Positions 8,711 to 18,905 of a stretch of DNA of 18,961 nucleotides are shown one piece after another. The notes under the pieces are model-generated. The model made no database searches, was not told the DNA's origin, and saw nothing but the letters and a program-made list of their open reading frames with translations. Made by a program: the position numbers and the translations under genes. The stretch's first letter is position 1; each line of letters begins with the position of its first letter. This DNA comes from Gonium pectorale (Eukaryota; Chlorophyta; Chlorophyceae; Chlamydomonadales; Volvocaceae), in NCBI GenBank assembly GCA_001584585.1, contig LSYV01000070.1:362774-381734 (forward strand). Direction: 5' to 3'.

Positions 8711-11046
8711 ATGTCAGCTGAGCACAACCCAGTTGCCGCGGTGGGCCAGCTGCTGAACGGCGCCCTGCGGGCAGCCCAGCAGCACCCATTCACACAGAAT
8801 GCAACCAGGGCTCTGAAGCGCTTCCAGGACCAGCATGCCGAGCGGCAGAGGTGCGTGGATCGCGCGTCGGAGTGTTGCCATCAAAACACTTGCGTGTGGT
8901 GCACGCGACGCGAGACGCGCAAACCCCCTGATGCAGCGCAGCTCGGCACATACGCCGCCATAGCAACAAAGGCTTCCATGTCGTGATCCGCTTGTGCACT
9001 TCCCGGCGTCGCGGCTGCCCCTCCCATTCCGCACAGCGCGGCGAGGCTGCCCCCTCGCATCGTGGTACTCCCCCGCCACGCCCCCGTGGCAGCCATTATC
9101 CCCGGTGACTCCACTGCGGAGCTGGTGCTCACCAACGGCCTGAACAACTTCCTGTGAGTGCATGTCCTGTTGACCCACGCTGCGTTGGTCAACCAGTCCG
9201 GCCCTCTGCGTTGGGTGACATGCCGAGAGGCTGGGATGGAAGGGCATCGGGGGCGGTACGAAGACGGCTGGAAGGGGGGCCTGGGCCGCGGCCCCCCTGG
9301 TGGTCATTGAAGGCCGTCATGGTGCCAGGCCCCAAGCCTAACACAGCAGCGTTCCCCGCCGTGGCCTGGGACCCGGCGCGCTGGCGGGGCGCCTGCCTGA
9401 CTTCGGGCCCTGGCGCTGAGTCAGAGACTTAGGGCCTGACCACACCTGTGCGGGTGCGGTGGCCAAGGGTGTGGGGAGGGCTGCTCCCTGCGCAGGCTCA
9501 CCGCGGGATAAGGGGGTTTCAGCTTGAGGGACACGGGCGCCGACCCCAACCCGTGTCTGGGTTGGGGTCACTCCTTTCAAGGACTGGGCCCATCGGTGCC
9601 GGTGGGGTTCCCAATGCCCGGTGCAGCTCGCCCTCCTCGGCATGCAGATGTGTCTACCTCCTGCCCTCCGGCCCATGGATACCCGCTCCTGGCCCGCCCA
9701 AGGTTCCGAACTGCAGACCGGTACTGCAGCTGCTCCCGCGTCATCGGCCATGGTCTGCTCTCCCACTTCCGCCCTACCGTACAGGAACCTGTACAACACG
9801 GCCCTCATCGTACGGCTGGTGCTGACGTGGTTCCCCAACCCGCCGGAGGTCATCGTGAGCCCGCTCGCGTGAGTTGGCGGCGCCGGGGGGTCCTGTCGCA
9901 TGTGCCCTGTCGGCATGCGCTCGGGGTTTGGGGCTGTAGGCCGATTATGGGCCGTCCTGTCTGCGTCCTACAGTATCGTTGTAGTCCCCCCTATGTGCAC
10001 TCCCGGCTGTCAGTGAGCCAGGGGGAACGCCTGGTCGCTGTGCGGTGTGGGTAGGGCACCAAGGCGCGTTCGCCGTGCGCGGTCACCGTCACGCAGCGCA
10101 GGCTGCCGAGTGTGGGAGGCTGGTTGCCCCCTCCACACTCCACCCAGACCCGCTCCTTTTCACCCTCCCCTCCCCCCTCCGAGAGTGCCTACCAACCCAC
10201 TCCCCCCCCTCTCCCCTGCGCCCCTCCCCCGCAGCACTGTGTGTGACCCCTACCTGAACCTCTTCCGCGGCCTGATCCCCCCGCTGGGCGGCTCCCTGGA
10301 CTTCAGCCCAATCCTGGCGTTCGTGGTGCTCAACGTGAGAGCCCGACGGGACTGGGAGGGGGACCAGGGAAGCGGGTGCAAGGCTGTTGCTGCTCTAGGG
10401 TGGGAGTGGGGACGGTAAGCTCTGGGCGCATGCCGTTCCAGTCAGGGCGGCATCCTGAGATGGAGAGGCATGGGGTGGACCGGCGCAGGCAGGGTGGGGG
10501 GGAGGGTGCTGAAAGTGAGAGGGGGAGAGGAGGGGCCACGGGGTGGGCGGGAGGATCAGGGGAAGAGGGGAAAGGCCTGCAGAGAGGAGTCAGGACGCGC
10601 GCTGCAGGGGCCAGGTGGGCACAGCCATGCCGGCGCAGTAGCGAGGAGCTGTGCTATCAGGAGCCGTGGCAGTCTTGCTCCAACGGCCGCAATGTAGCAA
10701 CTGGCATCGGCTACCGGCAGTCGGGCAGTGACTCGGTGGGGGGGGGGCTTGCTGCGTGCTGCTTTGGTATGATGACTGACAAAAAGGAAACACTGCACTG
10801 CCGTTGCACCCCACCCCTACCCGCTCCCGGCCTCGGCTGCTGCGTCCCCAGCTCTTCACCAACACGGCGGCCGCGCTGCCCTGCGAGATCCGCCGCGGCG
10901 GCGCCCTGCCCGCCGCCGCCGCCCCAAGCCAAGCGGAGGTGGAGGCGAGCCGCTGGTCGCTCCTGTCGCGCGGCGAGCAGCTCTTCCGCCGCCGCGTCGC
11001 GGCGCAGAAGATCCGCGAGGCGGGCGCCCAGGAGCAGCAGCCGTGA
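8711..11046 (+). CDS. YLMG: YggT/YlmG-family plastid membrane protein (YLMG2-like)
   Basis: Five exons give 211 aa: 8711-8850, 9037-9153, 9785-9868, 10235-10334 and 10852-11046 (TGA). Phases agree at every junction. The hallmark block is LNLYNTALIVRLVLTWFPNP (residues 86-105), then SPLATVCDPYLNLFRGLIPP (111-130), then LGG and SPILAFVVLN (138-147), with two hydrophobic segments at about 88-102 and 138-156. This is the YggT/YlmG fold of cyanobacteria and plastids. Plant members sit in plastid membranes and affect nucleoid distribution; the CCB3 paralogue helps attach haem to cytochrome b6. From memory the motifs resemble plant YLMG2 more than CCB3. The first ~47 residues are polar and amphipathic (ALRAAQQHPFTQNATRALKR) and may act in targeting. 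A charged helical tail (about 170-211) follows the membrane core. The start ATG is preceded by AAAC, a favourable context. The exact YLMG subtype is not certain. Confidence 0.92.
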
Positions 11047-11834
11047 ACGGCGGGCGCGAACTGAGCGTCGTTTTGGGTCCCGGTTGACACCGCCGTTGGG
11101 GGCGGTGTTCGGCGGCGAATGCCCACGGGAAAGGGGCCTCCTCGTCATGCCTGGTGGAGTACCGGTTTGTGGGTTGTGGGTGGGTCGAACATCGCCGTGC
11201 GGCGGAGTTGTGCAGTTGAGTTGTACGGACGGAGCGCTCGGACCCGCGCCCGCGCGTCGGGCGGCGCTCTACAGGTCTGGAATGAATGTGTGTGTGGCTG
11301 TGTGTGTGTGGCACTGAGCGTTGATCGATGCAGCTGGCGGTCTGGTCGACGGTCAGCCGTCAGGTGGGGACTGGCGTTGAGCTGGTGCCGCCTGCGCCGC
11401 CCTCGGCCCAGCACTGCTCGAGGCAGCGAGTGCCTCCTCGCAAGGGCGCTTGTTCGGCCAGTGCGGGAGCAGCGCGTTGGTGGCCGCCGGGCCGTGCGCC
11501 GCGGCCCGCGGACCACATGGCGAGCGTTGGGTACGGCCCCGGGGGGGGCGACCCGTGGTTCAGCTCCAATTTTGACGGAGGGTGCCGTGTACTGAGCTGT
11601 AGCATCGACCACGGTGTCGCGCGGCTGGTGTTGAAAAGGAATACGCATGGTGTCGGCTGGTGTGGGCGTTGGTTTAAACGGGCGCGAGCTTGGCGCGCGC
11701 TCGGGAGGCGCAAATGACCTCGCATGTGCGCAGTGTGTTTCGGGTTCGTAGAGCGCCACTCTGATCAGGGCGGAGCTGTGTGCCGCCAGTGGTCTGTGAT
11801 GAAGAACTGGATTCTTTCGTCCCGCTGCCGCCCA
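11047..11834 (+). other. 3' UTR of the YlmG gene
   Basis: About 0.8 kb of non-coding DNA runs from the stop codon to a TGTAA signal. It includes a TG dinucleotide run at about 11288-11310. No second gene is supported here. Confidence 0.55.
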
Positions 11835-11839
11835 TGTAA
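11835..11839 (+). terminator. TGTAA poly(A) signal, YlmG gene
   Basis: This is the first plus-strand TGTAA after the YlmG stop codon. A second copy at 12074-12078 would lengthen the 3' UTR into the 3' end of the convergent saposin gene. Confidence 0.5.
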
Positions 11840-12030
11840 CTTTGTGCACGGGCCGTCCCGGGAATCCCCACCTGAGCACCTCTCGCCCGGTACCCCACAC
11901 GCACCGGGCATCTCGAGTTCGTCTCCCAAAGCGCCCTGTGCACGAGCGATGCTGTGCAGCAGTCGGGGCGGACAGGATAGGACTTAGGCGTAGCCGTTGC
12001 GCAACGGCAGGATATGATATAAGTAATATG

Positions 12031-12035
12031 TTACA
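12031..12035 (-). terminator. TGTAA poly(A) signal, saposin gene
   Basis: TTACA on the plus strand reads as TGTAA on the minus strand. It is the first such signal downstream of the saposin stop codon and gives a 3' UTR of about 0.55 kb (12567 to ~12015). I see nothing else in 12036-12567. Confidence 0.5.
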
Positions 12036-12073
12036 GCCTGCCGGTCGTCGGAGCCCTGTCTTAATTTTCAGGA

Positions 12074-12078
12074 TGTAA
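12074..12078 (+). terminator. Alternative TGTAA poly(A) signal, YlmG gene
   Basis: This second plus-strand TGTAA lies beyond the minus-strand signal at 12031-12035. If used, the convergent transcripts would overlap at their 3' ends. Confidence 0.3.
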
Positions 12079-12567
12079 GCGAGACGCGCAGCACGGCGCG
12101 GGTATGCAAATGGATGCGCGGTCTGTTGTACAGGGAACAGTGCGGTCATGGTATGACAACCGAAGAACCGTCGTGGGCAACGTCCGGCAACGTCCGACGA
12201 ACAACCCGCTCAATCTCCAGCTCCCGGCCCCAGCAGCCCTCCTGCATGTTCTTCGCCCCTCCGTACACATCAAGCATGTGTACGCTGTCGAGGGGCCAGG
12301 TGTACGACCACTCGGCCCACTCGGAGCCGGCGCCAACCGATGCCTACTTATACGCGCAGCAGCAAACTGACACCGAGCCCGAGCCGTCATGCGCAAGGTC
12401 CCGCTGGGCCGGACCTTTCCCGGGCGCCAGGCGACTAGCCCTCTCCCGACGGCTCCTTCACCCTTACGCTTGCGGGTCGGCCGCCCGTACAGCGCTCCCA
12501 GGGGACCGGACGCGTGTCTGCGGGCATCGGACCATGCCCCATCTGGCGCCCCCTTCCCGCATCGCCC

Positions 12568-15500
12568 TTACTGCGGCGGCTCCACGCGCGGAGCCGCCTC
12601 CGGCTCCGGCTCCTGCCTGGTCAGCAGCGCTGCCGGCACGGCGCCGCCCTCCAGGTGCGGCGGCGGCGGCATCAGGCCGATGCGCTGCGCGATGCCGACC
12701 AGGCCGTCCAGCAGCCAGCCCAGGGGGCCGTGCGGGTGTGGGTGCGACAGCGGGTGCGGCGGCACCTCCTCGCCCCCGCGGCCGGGATGAGGCGGCGGCG
12801 GGCACATGCCCGTCTGCGCGCAGAGCTGGTCGGGGACCAGGTACTGCTCCAGCAGCGAGAACACCAGCGGGGCGTACACGGCAACGTAGGTCTGCGGAGG
12901 GGAGGGTGTTGGGGGTAGGGGAGGGCTGGTGTCAGGAGGGGGCGTCGGAACGCACCCAGAAGACGGTGCCGGGTGTGATAGGTGACAGGATAATCACAGC
13001 CAAGGCCCTGGCGCGCGGAGCGACCCGGAAAGCCCGGCACGGTTGGGCGACGCAGGCGGTAACACCAAGGCCCGGTTAAGCAGGCAGGCCGCCGTGCACT
13101 GAAAGGCCGCGGTAGGGCCAGCCTGTTCGCACACCGTATGTACGCTGCAGCTGGTCTCCGAAAGCCCTACAAACTAGCACACCCCCATCCCTCTGTCGCT
13201 GCATCATTTGTACGGCGACGGCAGACAAACGCAACCGTCGCGTGGGCCCACCTTGCACGGCTGGGCGAAGTTGGGGAAGTTGTCGCACACGGCCAGGGTG
13301 TAGTTCAGCACCTCGGCCTGCACGCTGGGGTTGCTGATCAGCGAGTGTGCCTCGATAACAGCCATCTGCGGGGCCGCGGGGCCGGGGCGGGGCGCGGGGA
13401 GAGGGGAGTTTGATTGTAAGGGTTGGTCAGCCCTCATCACTGCCCGAAGCCGAGTAGCAGTAAGGACAAACAGACACCAGGACAAGAGGGGTGCCGAGGC
13501 CACGGGATTGCCCGGTATCACTGGACGGCGCAACACGGCGCGACAGAGATATGACCCCAGTGCGCACGCCGCCGCTCGCCGGCTGACTCGTGAGCTGGGG
13601 GGGTGCGGCCGTAGCGCACCTTGCAGTAGTCGCAGGCGTCGTTGGGCGGGGGGCCCATCATCATCATCGGCCCGCCCATCATGTTGCGGCCGTGCATGGG
13701 GCCACCGTTCATGGGGCCATCGTGCATGGGGCCGCCCTGCATCGGCCCCCCGTGCATGGGGCCGCCAAACGGCATCACGCCGGCGCCCTGCTCCGGCTCC
13801 GGCTCGGCGCGCGGCAGCGGGCGGGGTCCCTCCTGCATCGCCTGCTCGTCGCGCCGCCACTCCTCGTGGCCCCACTCCTCCTCGTGGTCGTGGTCGGGGT
13901 GGTGCGGCCCAAAGCCAAAGAACCGCGCGATGGCGCACATGATGCCGCCCGCGGGGCCGTGCGGGTGCGGGTGCGGCGCGGCGAAGGCGGGCGTCATGCC
14001 CAGCTTGGCCATGGCCAGGAAGAGCGGCGGGGGCGGGGGCCGCTTGAGGATCTGCGATCGGCGCGGAGGGAAGGAGAGCCAATGCGCGAGGTTATTGCGT
14101 GCTGAAGCCGGAGTTCGCTTAAACATGGCGGCTGAAACGGAACTGGGTCAAGTGTCGGCTTGCTGGAACGGCAGCCAGCAGCCGCCAGCCCCGGTACCAC
14201 TGCCCGCTTTGGACCGTGCCGCACACACATGGCTCCAGCGCAGACCCTGCAGCCAACCCCGCGCGGCCTCGAACTCACGGGCGAGGCCGCGATGGCGCGC
14301 ACAAGCGCCTCGGGCAGCGGCGGGGGCGGGTGCGCCACCAGCGACTCCATGCAGACGCCCACCAGGGCGCACACTGTGTCGGGGTCCATGTCCTCCACCA
14401 GCTCCGCAATCATGGGCTCTGTGGGCGGACGAGGGGGGAGGGGACAAGGAGTTGGGGGCACACTCGCGCGTGGGAGGTGAGGAGAGTACGAGGAAAACAC
14501 GGGTGCTGTCGTACGACACTTGCAAGAACGTAGAGGCGGCTTTTAGGAGCCGTGCAATCTGCAAGGCAGGGCGCGTTAGAAAGGGCTCGAGCGCTAAATG
14601 ATGACAGCTGGTCAAGAAGACGCCCAGAGAATGATCTGGTTGCACCTCTTGTGCCCGCTCCGTCCCTACCAATTTGCTGACCCCTCTAGACCTACTCGCC
14701 ACACGGCGCGGCAGCGCCGCAGCTGCCCCGGCGGCCAGGCATCGCCGCACCCCGCATCGTCCCGGCCCATATACACTGCACAACACACGCACCGTACGAG
14801 TTGACAAAGTCGGTGCAGCTGGTAGCCAGCTCGTTGGGCAGACCGCCGCACAACTGCGGTAAAGCAGGGCAGGCCGGGATGTGAGGGGTTGCATGTGAGC
14901 TGCAGCGCCAAGGTCACTCCGCCCCTCGCCACAGGCCGCGTGCGCTGACTGGCCGCCAGGTCTCAGCTGCACCCGCAACTCTCTTTCCCCAGTGCGTAAA
15001 CCTCCACCCTGAACCAGGCCTATCCCCTCTTCCCAACGGCTTTGCCGCCCTCAAGGCTGCCCACCAACCACAGGACCACATCCCTGCAGCTTCCGACCCT
15101 TTGCCTCAACACCTCGCAACCAATCGCCCCGCCTGGTCCACTGCATCACCCCCCGTCCCATAGTCCCCTTGCTGCTTGGTTCCGCCAGCATGGCCCTTGT
15201 TCCACGCAGCCCTTTGCACCCCTGCTCGCCCGGGCCCCACCTGCAGGGCGACCTCCTTGATCTTCTCCAGGGTGCCCGAGTCGTTAATGGCGGCCTTGAC
15301 GCGCCCTACCACAAACTTGCACATCGCACACTCGGCGCCGTCGTGCACGCGGAGCGCCGGCTGCAGGCGTGGCAGACAACGTGCAGGCGCAGTAGCAGGG
15401 AGTGAGCGGGGTGCGCGCGAAAGGAAAGGCGGTTTAGGTTTTAGTGACTGGCTGTCCATGGGGATAGGGGGATGGGCATTAGGGAGGGGGTCCGTTGAGT

Positions 15501-16395
15501 CTGTGGCTGCCAGAGCGAGCAAGCCGAACCCGCTTAAGCGCATGTTCCCTGCTACCGCTGTACAGATGTGTACGGGGTAGCTGCCATACGTGATACGCCA
15601 CCCCTGGATGAGCCTTGGTTTGCCGCTTCTGTCCTAGGCGCTGAGCCGCGATCGCTGCCACAGCCTGGCTGCGGCCTCCCCAGCCCGCTGCGGCCCGCAC
15701 CTTGGTCAGCATGGGCACCTGAGCCAGCGTGTCGCCGCAAACGCCCGCCGATGAGCAGAGCGAGGCGGGCGTGGCCGAGGCGCGGAACCACTGCACCAGC
15801 GTGGGCAGCAGCCCCTCCGCCAGGTTGTGGCACTGCAGCGCGTGCGCGTGAACGGCCGAGGGGGGGAGCATATGAATGCGAGCTAGAAGGTGGCATGAAA
15901 CTCAAGGTCAGAGGAACAGATCTACACGGGTGCCTCGGGGGAAGAGGAAAGTGTGCGGGGGGTAACCCGTGGCAGGTGCTAACCCGCTACCAACCACCTG
16001 GCGCCCCGACACACCTGCGCCGTGTCGCCAACAGCCGGGCAAATCTGCTTCTCCACGAAGTCTACCTGCGATAGGGAGGACTCGCCTGGTCAGGGCGTGT
16101 CTCAGTGCAAGTATGGCGCGCGTTCGCGCTTACCAGAAAGTCGGTCGCCGCTGGGTCACACAGGAAGTCCTCCAAGAGTCGCACAGAAATCATGCATGTT
16201 TGGCAGGCGTCGTTGGCTGGGCCGTCCACCGGCGACATAAAGGGAGCTGCATTTCGGGAGGGTTTTATGGCCTCGTCAGCACGCTAAGCATCTAGGCAGG
16301 CTCCTCTCGAATAACAACAACTGGCACACACCTCTAGCTGAGGCGAAGCCCACAAGGCTCAGGGCCAAGAGCGCGAGCACGCCGCGTGGCCCCAT
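12568..16395 (-). CDS. Secreted prosaposin-like protein, three saposin B domains
   Basis: Ten minus-strand exons give 516 aa: 16395-16332, 16246-16134, 16065-16015, 15832-15701, 15360-15241, 14853-14793, 14418-14279, 14051-13620, 13365-13252 and 12891-12568 (TAA). All phases agree. Residues 1-20 are a signal peptide (hydrophobic core LALLALSLVG, ending ASA). Three saposin B-type domains follow, each with the six-cysteine pattern: C36/39/68/77/102/108, C131/134/162/173/197/203 and C367/370/398/408/433/439. C51 is an extra cysteine. NYT at 392-394 is an N-glycosylation sequon in domain 3. Saposin domains bind lipids or assist lipid hydrolases, so a vacuolar, lysosomal or secreted lipid-handling role is inferred. 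Exon 8 adds a 139-residue insert between domains 2 and 3 with HPHPHGP (254-260), an acidic His stretch (276-292) and a Met-rich GGPM repeat (320-359). HPHPHGP recurs at 459-465 in the Pro-rich tail. There is no protease domain, unlike plant aspartic proteases with a saposin insert. Confidence 0.93.
13656..13775 (-). repeat. In-frame 15-nt repeat encoding GGPMH/GGPMQ units
   Basis: Within exon 8 of the saposin gene, five GGPM(H/Q/N) units (one with DGPM) occur as a 15-nt tandem repeat. A degenerate end follows (GRNMMGGP, then four Met). Twelve Met lie in residues 320-359. Confidence 0.85.
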
Positions 16396-17770
16396 GCTGA
16401 CGAATTGGTGTTTCATATGGCTGAAGTATGTATCAGTTACAGCCTACAGCATGCAAACAGAACGGTATCTATTGGGCGAGGTAACGTATGCCCGACCTCC
16501 CTCGTATATATCGTCCAGCTGCGCCCAACGACCGGCCTTCCTTTTGTACGCGGGCTACCACTTACGAGCCGTTGCGCTCCCGCTCTACTTGCATAGTACA
16601 ACAAGTACCGGGCATTCGGCCGGCCCAGGCAGGCACGCACACTTGGCGCCACCCATGCTATCCGTGACACTTTCCAGTCCCCGCCCCTCACACTTTCCAA
16701 TGCACCCCTTACATCCGGATATGGGGAGAGCACCTTTATAGAGGCCGGGTCGATGAAGGCTTTTGGCGGCATGCCATCCTGGGCACATGCGCGATACCCA
16801 CGGCGACGCCCTTGTCAGGTGTGAGAACCCGGGTGGCCCGGCTGGGCTGGCTACTGAACGTCCTTCTGCTATCGGACCCAAAAACATTAGTTCGGCACAC
16901 ACTGCCATGTAGGGCCAGGTGCGACCTGTCCAGGGCCTGCCGTCCGTCAGCTCATACGCGCGTGATCGACACACCTGCAAAGACGTATGTCCTTTCCGCC
17001 CAGCGCATCGCACTCCTCGCGGCACCGCAGCGCCCCTCGCGTCTCTCTGGCCCGCAGCTCGGGAGCTGGCAGGCGACGGCAGTCGCCCTTACATGCAACT
17101 TGAGGGTCAGTCAGCTCCTGTCAGCTGTAGGTGTATGTTGCCTTCGTGCTCAATGGGCCTGTGTGGTGTTCTACGTGCGTGACAGCGTGCTCGACTCCGT
17201 TGACCGCCATGCCTTGTATCCGGTGCCCTACTGGAAACCTCGCACTTTCGGGTGTGTGTTCCCTGGCCGGAAGTGGCCTTCCCTGTCCCTGTCCTGTCCC
17301 TGACTTGCTTTCTTCAACCATGCCTTTGTGGTGCTGTGCGCACCCCAAAAGAAAACCCGTCGTGTAACGTATATGCATTTTGCGACGTGACCGCCAGAAC
17401 TGGGGTTCATCGTGCCGGGCATTTGCCGGGGAAGGACCGTACAGCCGTACCGGACGAACAACACGGTTGCAACCCCACAGCGCATTCCGTATGTAGAAAC
17501 GGCGGCTGCGCAGCTCTCGACGGCTCTCGCGTCTCGCCAGGCGAGTCACACGGCGCAAAGGCAGCAGGCCAGCAGCCCGACAGTAGTACCAGTCTGCTCA
17601 CTCATAAAAGGGATTTTGCCGTCGTGGCCTCGTCCCCTCATTCTCCACGTTTCTTGGCAACGGTCCCGCGGGTCGTACAAGCCAGTCGCAGCTGCTTGCC
17701 TCTGTCGCAAACAGAGTTTACTACATTTAAGAGCAGAACAACCTGCAAGAAATGCCAAACAAGCGGGCCC
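16396..17770. promoter_or_regulatory. Divergent upstream region, saposin gene and unknown gene
   Basis: About 1.4 kb separates the two start codons and must hold both 5' UTRs and promoters. It is less GC-rich than the exons. A TATA-like CATAAAAG at 17603-17610 lies 161 nt upstream of ATG 17771. A CCCAAT on the minus strand lies near 16470, about 75 nt upstream of the saposin ATG. Both are weak matches. A frame open from 17252 joins the downstream gene but lacks coding bias before 17771, so I treat it as non-coding. Confidence 0.4.
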
Positions 17771-18905
17771 ATGGCTTACCTTGTCGTGGACGCACGCCAA
17801 ACGCTAACGAGCTTGGCTAAGGCCTCACAGCCGCTGGCGAAAGCGCTGTCGTCGTCCACGGTCCTTGAAGAATCGCCCCTTGCGGCACTCAGCAGGACAG
17901 AGCTCATGCGCCTTAATGAGCAGCTGTGCGACAGCTTGGATGCCATTGGCGCAGTGGCAGAAGATTCCGGCGCGGGCGATGCTGTGGCTATCACGCTGCT
18001 GTCCGACAAGCATCTCCGACTGACGCTGCTGCGCCTGGCGCTGTCGGCCGTGCGCACAGCGCCCGACCGGGTCGGTGCCGATGCGGAGCGGGCGGGGACC
18101 AGGGCGGAGGTCGTGGCGTGGAGCTTGGAGCTCGTCATATGGGCGTTTCATTGGGCCGAGTCCGCCCCCGCCGTTCAGTGCGCCGCCAGGGGCTTCATGC
18201 GGCGGCTGCTTCGGACGCAGGCGCTGCAAGCCGCCGGCCACAGCCTGGCAGCAGTCGGCGGGGAGGGGGCTGGAGCCGCGGAGGCGGCGGGGGCGGAGCG
18301 CGGAGGCGTTCACGGCACCGGAGCCGCCCCTGGGCAACCAAGGTCAGCCCGCGCGGCAAGGGCAGCATGGCTCCCCACCACTTAACTCGGAGCTGGCGGA
18401 TGACCTGGCCGCAGTGTCGATTGCTGGCTTTGTCATCAGAACAACCGCCGCCATGGCTTATCTGGCTCAATCTGCTTGGTCTGCCTCGTCATCGACGCAG
18501 CCGGATCGGCAGCTGGCTGCGGAGCTGGCTGGCGCCCTGACCGACAGCGCCGCGCTGCAGCACGCCTGCCGCGTCCTGCTGCTCCTGGCGCCGCGCGCCC
18601 CCGCACTCGCCAGCAGCTACGTCCTTCGGCGTGCGGCAACGTCGGTTGGTATGGCCCTAGCGGACGCACATCATCTGGCGGACGTCTGTGCCGATCAGGA
18701 CCCCGCCTCCGCCACCCTGCTGTACGGCGTGACGTCGGACCGCTGCGTGCAGACCGCGGTCCTGGCGATGGGCCTGGCGGAGCTGTGTACGGCGGACGGC
18801 GGGCCCGCGTACGGCATACCGCCCGAGCTGCTCCGCGACCTGACCGCCCTGTTCGGCAGCGGAGGAAGCGGCGGCGGTGGTGGCAGCGGCAAGGGCGGGA
18901 GGTGA
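17771..18905 (+). CDS. Unrecognised Leu/Ala-rich helical protein, frame shifted
   Basis: I do not recognise a family. ATG 17771 sits in a good context (GCCC before, G after). The first frame, with strong third-position G/C, runs through segments such as SRTELMRLNEQLCDSLDAIG, LRLTLLRLALSAVRTAPDR and SAPAVQCAARGFMRRLLRTQ, then reaches TAA at 18383-18385. Coding character moves by +1 to another frame (SPPLNSELADDLAAVSIAGF to LRDLTALFGSGG), which ends at TGA 18903-18905. The switch lies between about 18250 and 18370, with no good intron to explain it. An indel, a sequence error or an atypical short intron are the options. The product looks soluble, alpha-helical and Leu/Ala-rich, with a Gly/Ser tail; no signal peptide or catalytic motif is seen. 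The final TGA lies in AG|GTGAGG, a good splice donor, so the gene may continue outside the window. It is divergent from the saposin gene. Confidence 0.55.

Noticed and set aside
17252..17770. N-terminal extension of the last gene, open in the same frame
   Set aside because: Cys/Pro/Ser-rich with no third-position G/C bias, and it contains A/T-rich and TATA-like DNA. ATG 17771 has a better context and marks the onset of coding bias.
18343..18414. Candidate 72-nt intron (GTCAGC to CCGCAG) in the last gene
   Set aside because: Its length is a multiple of three, so it cannot move the first frame into the second coding frame.
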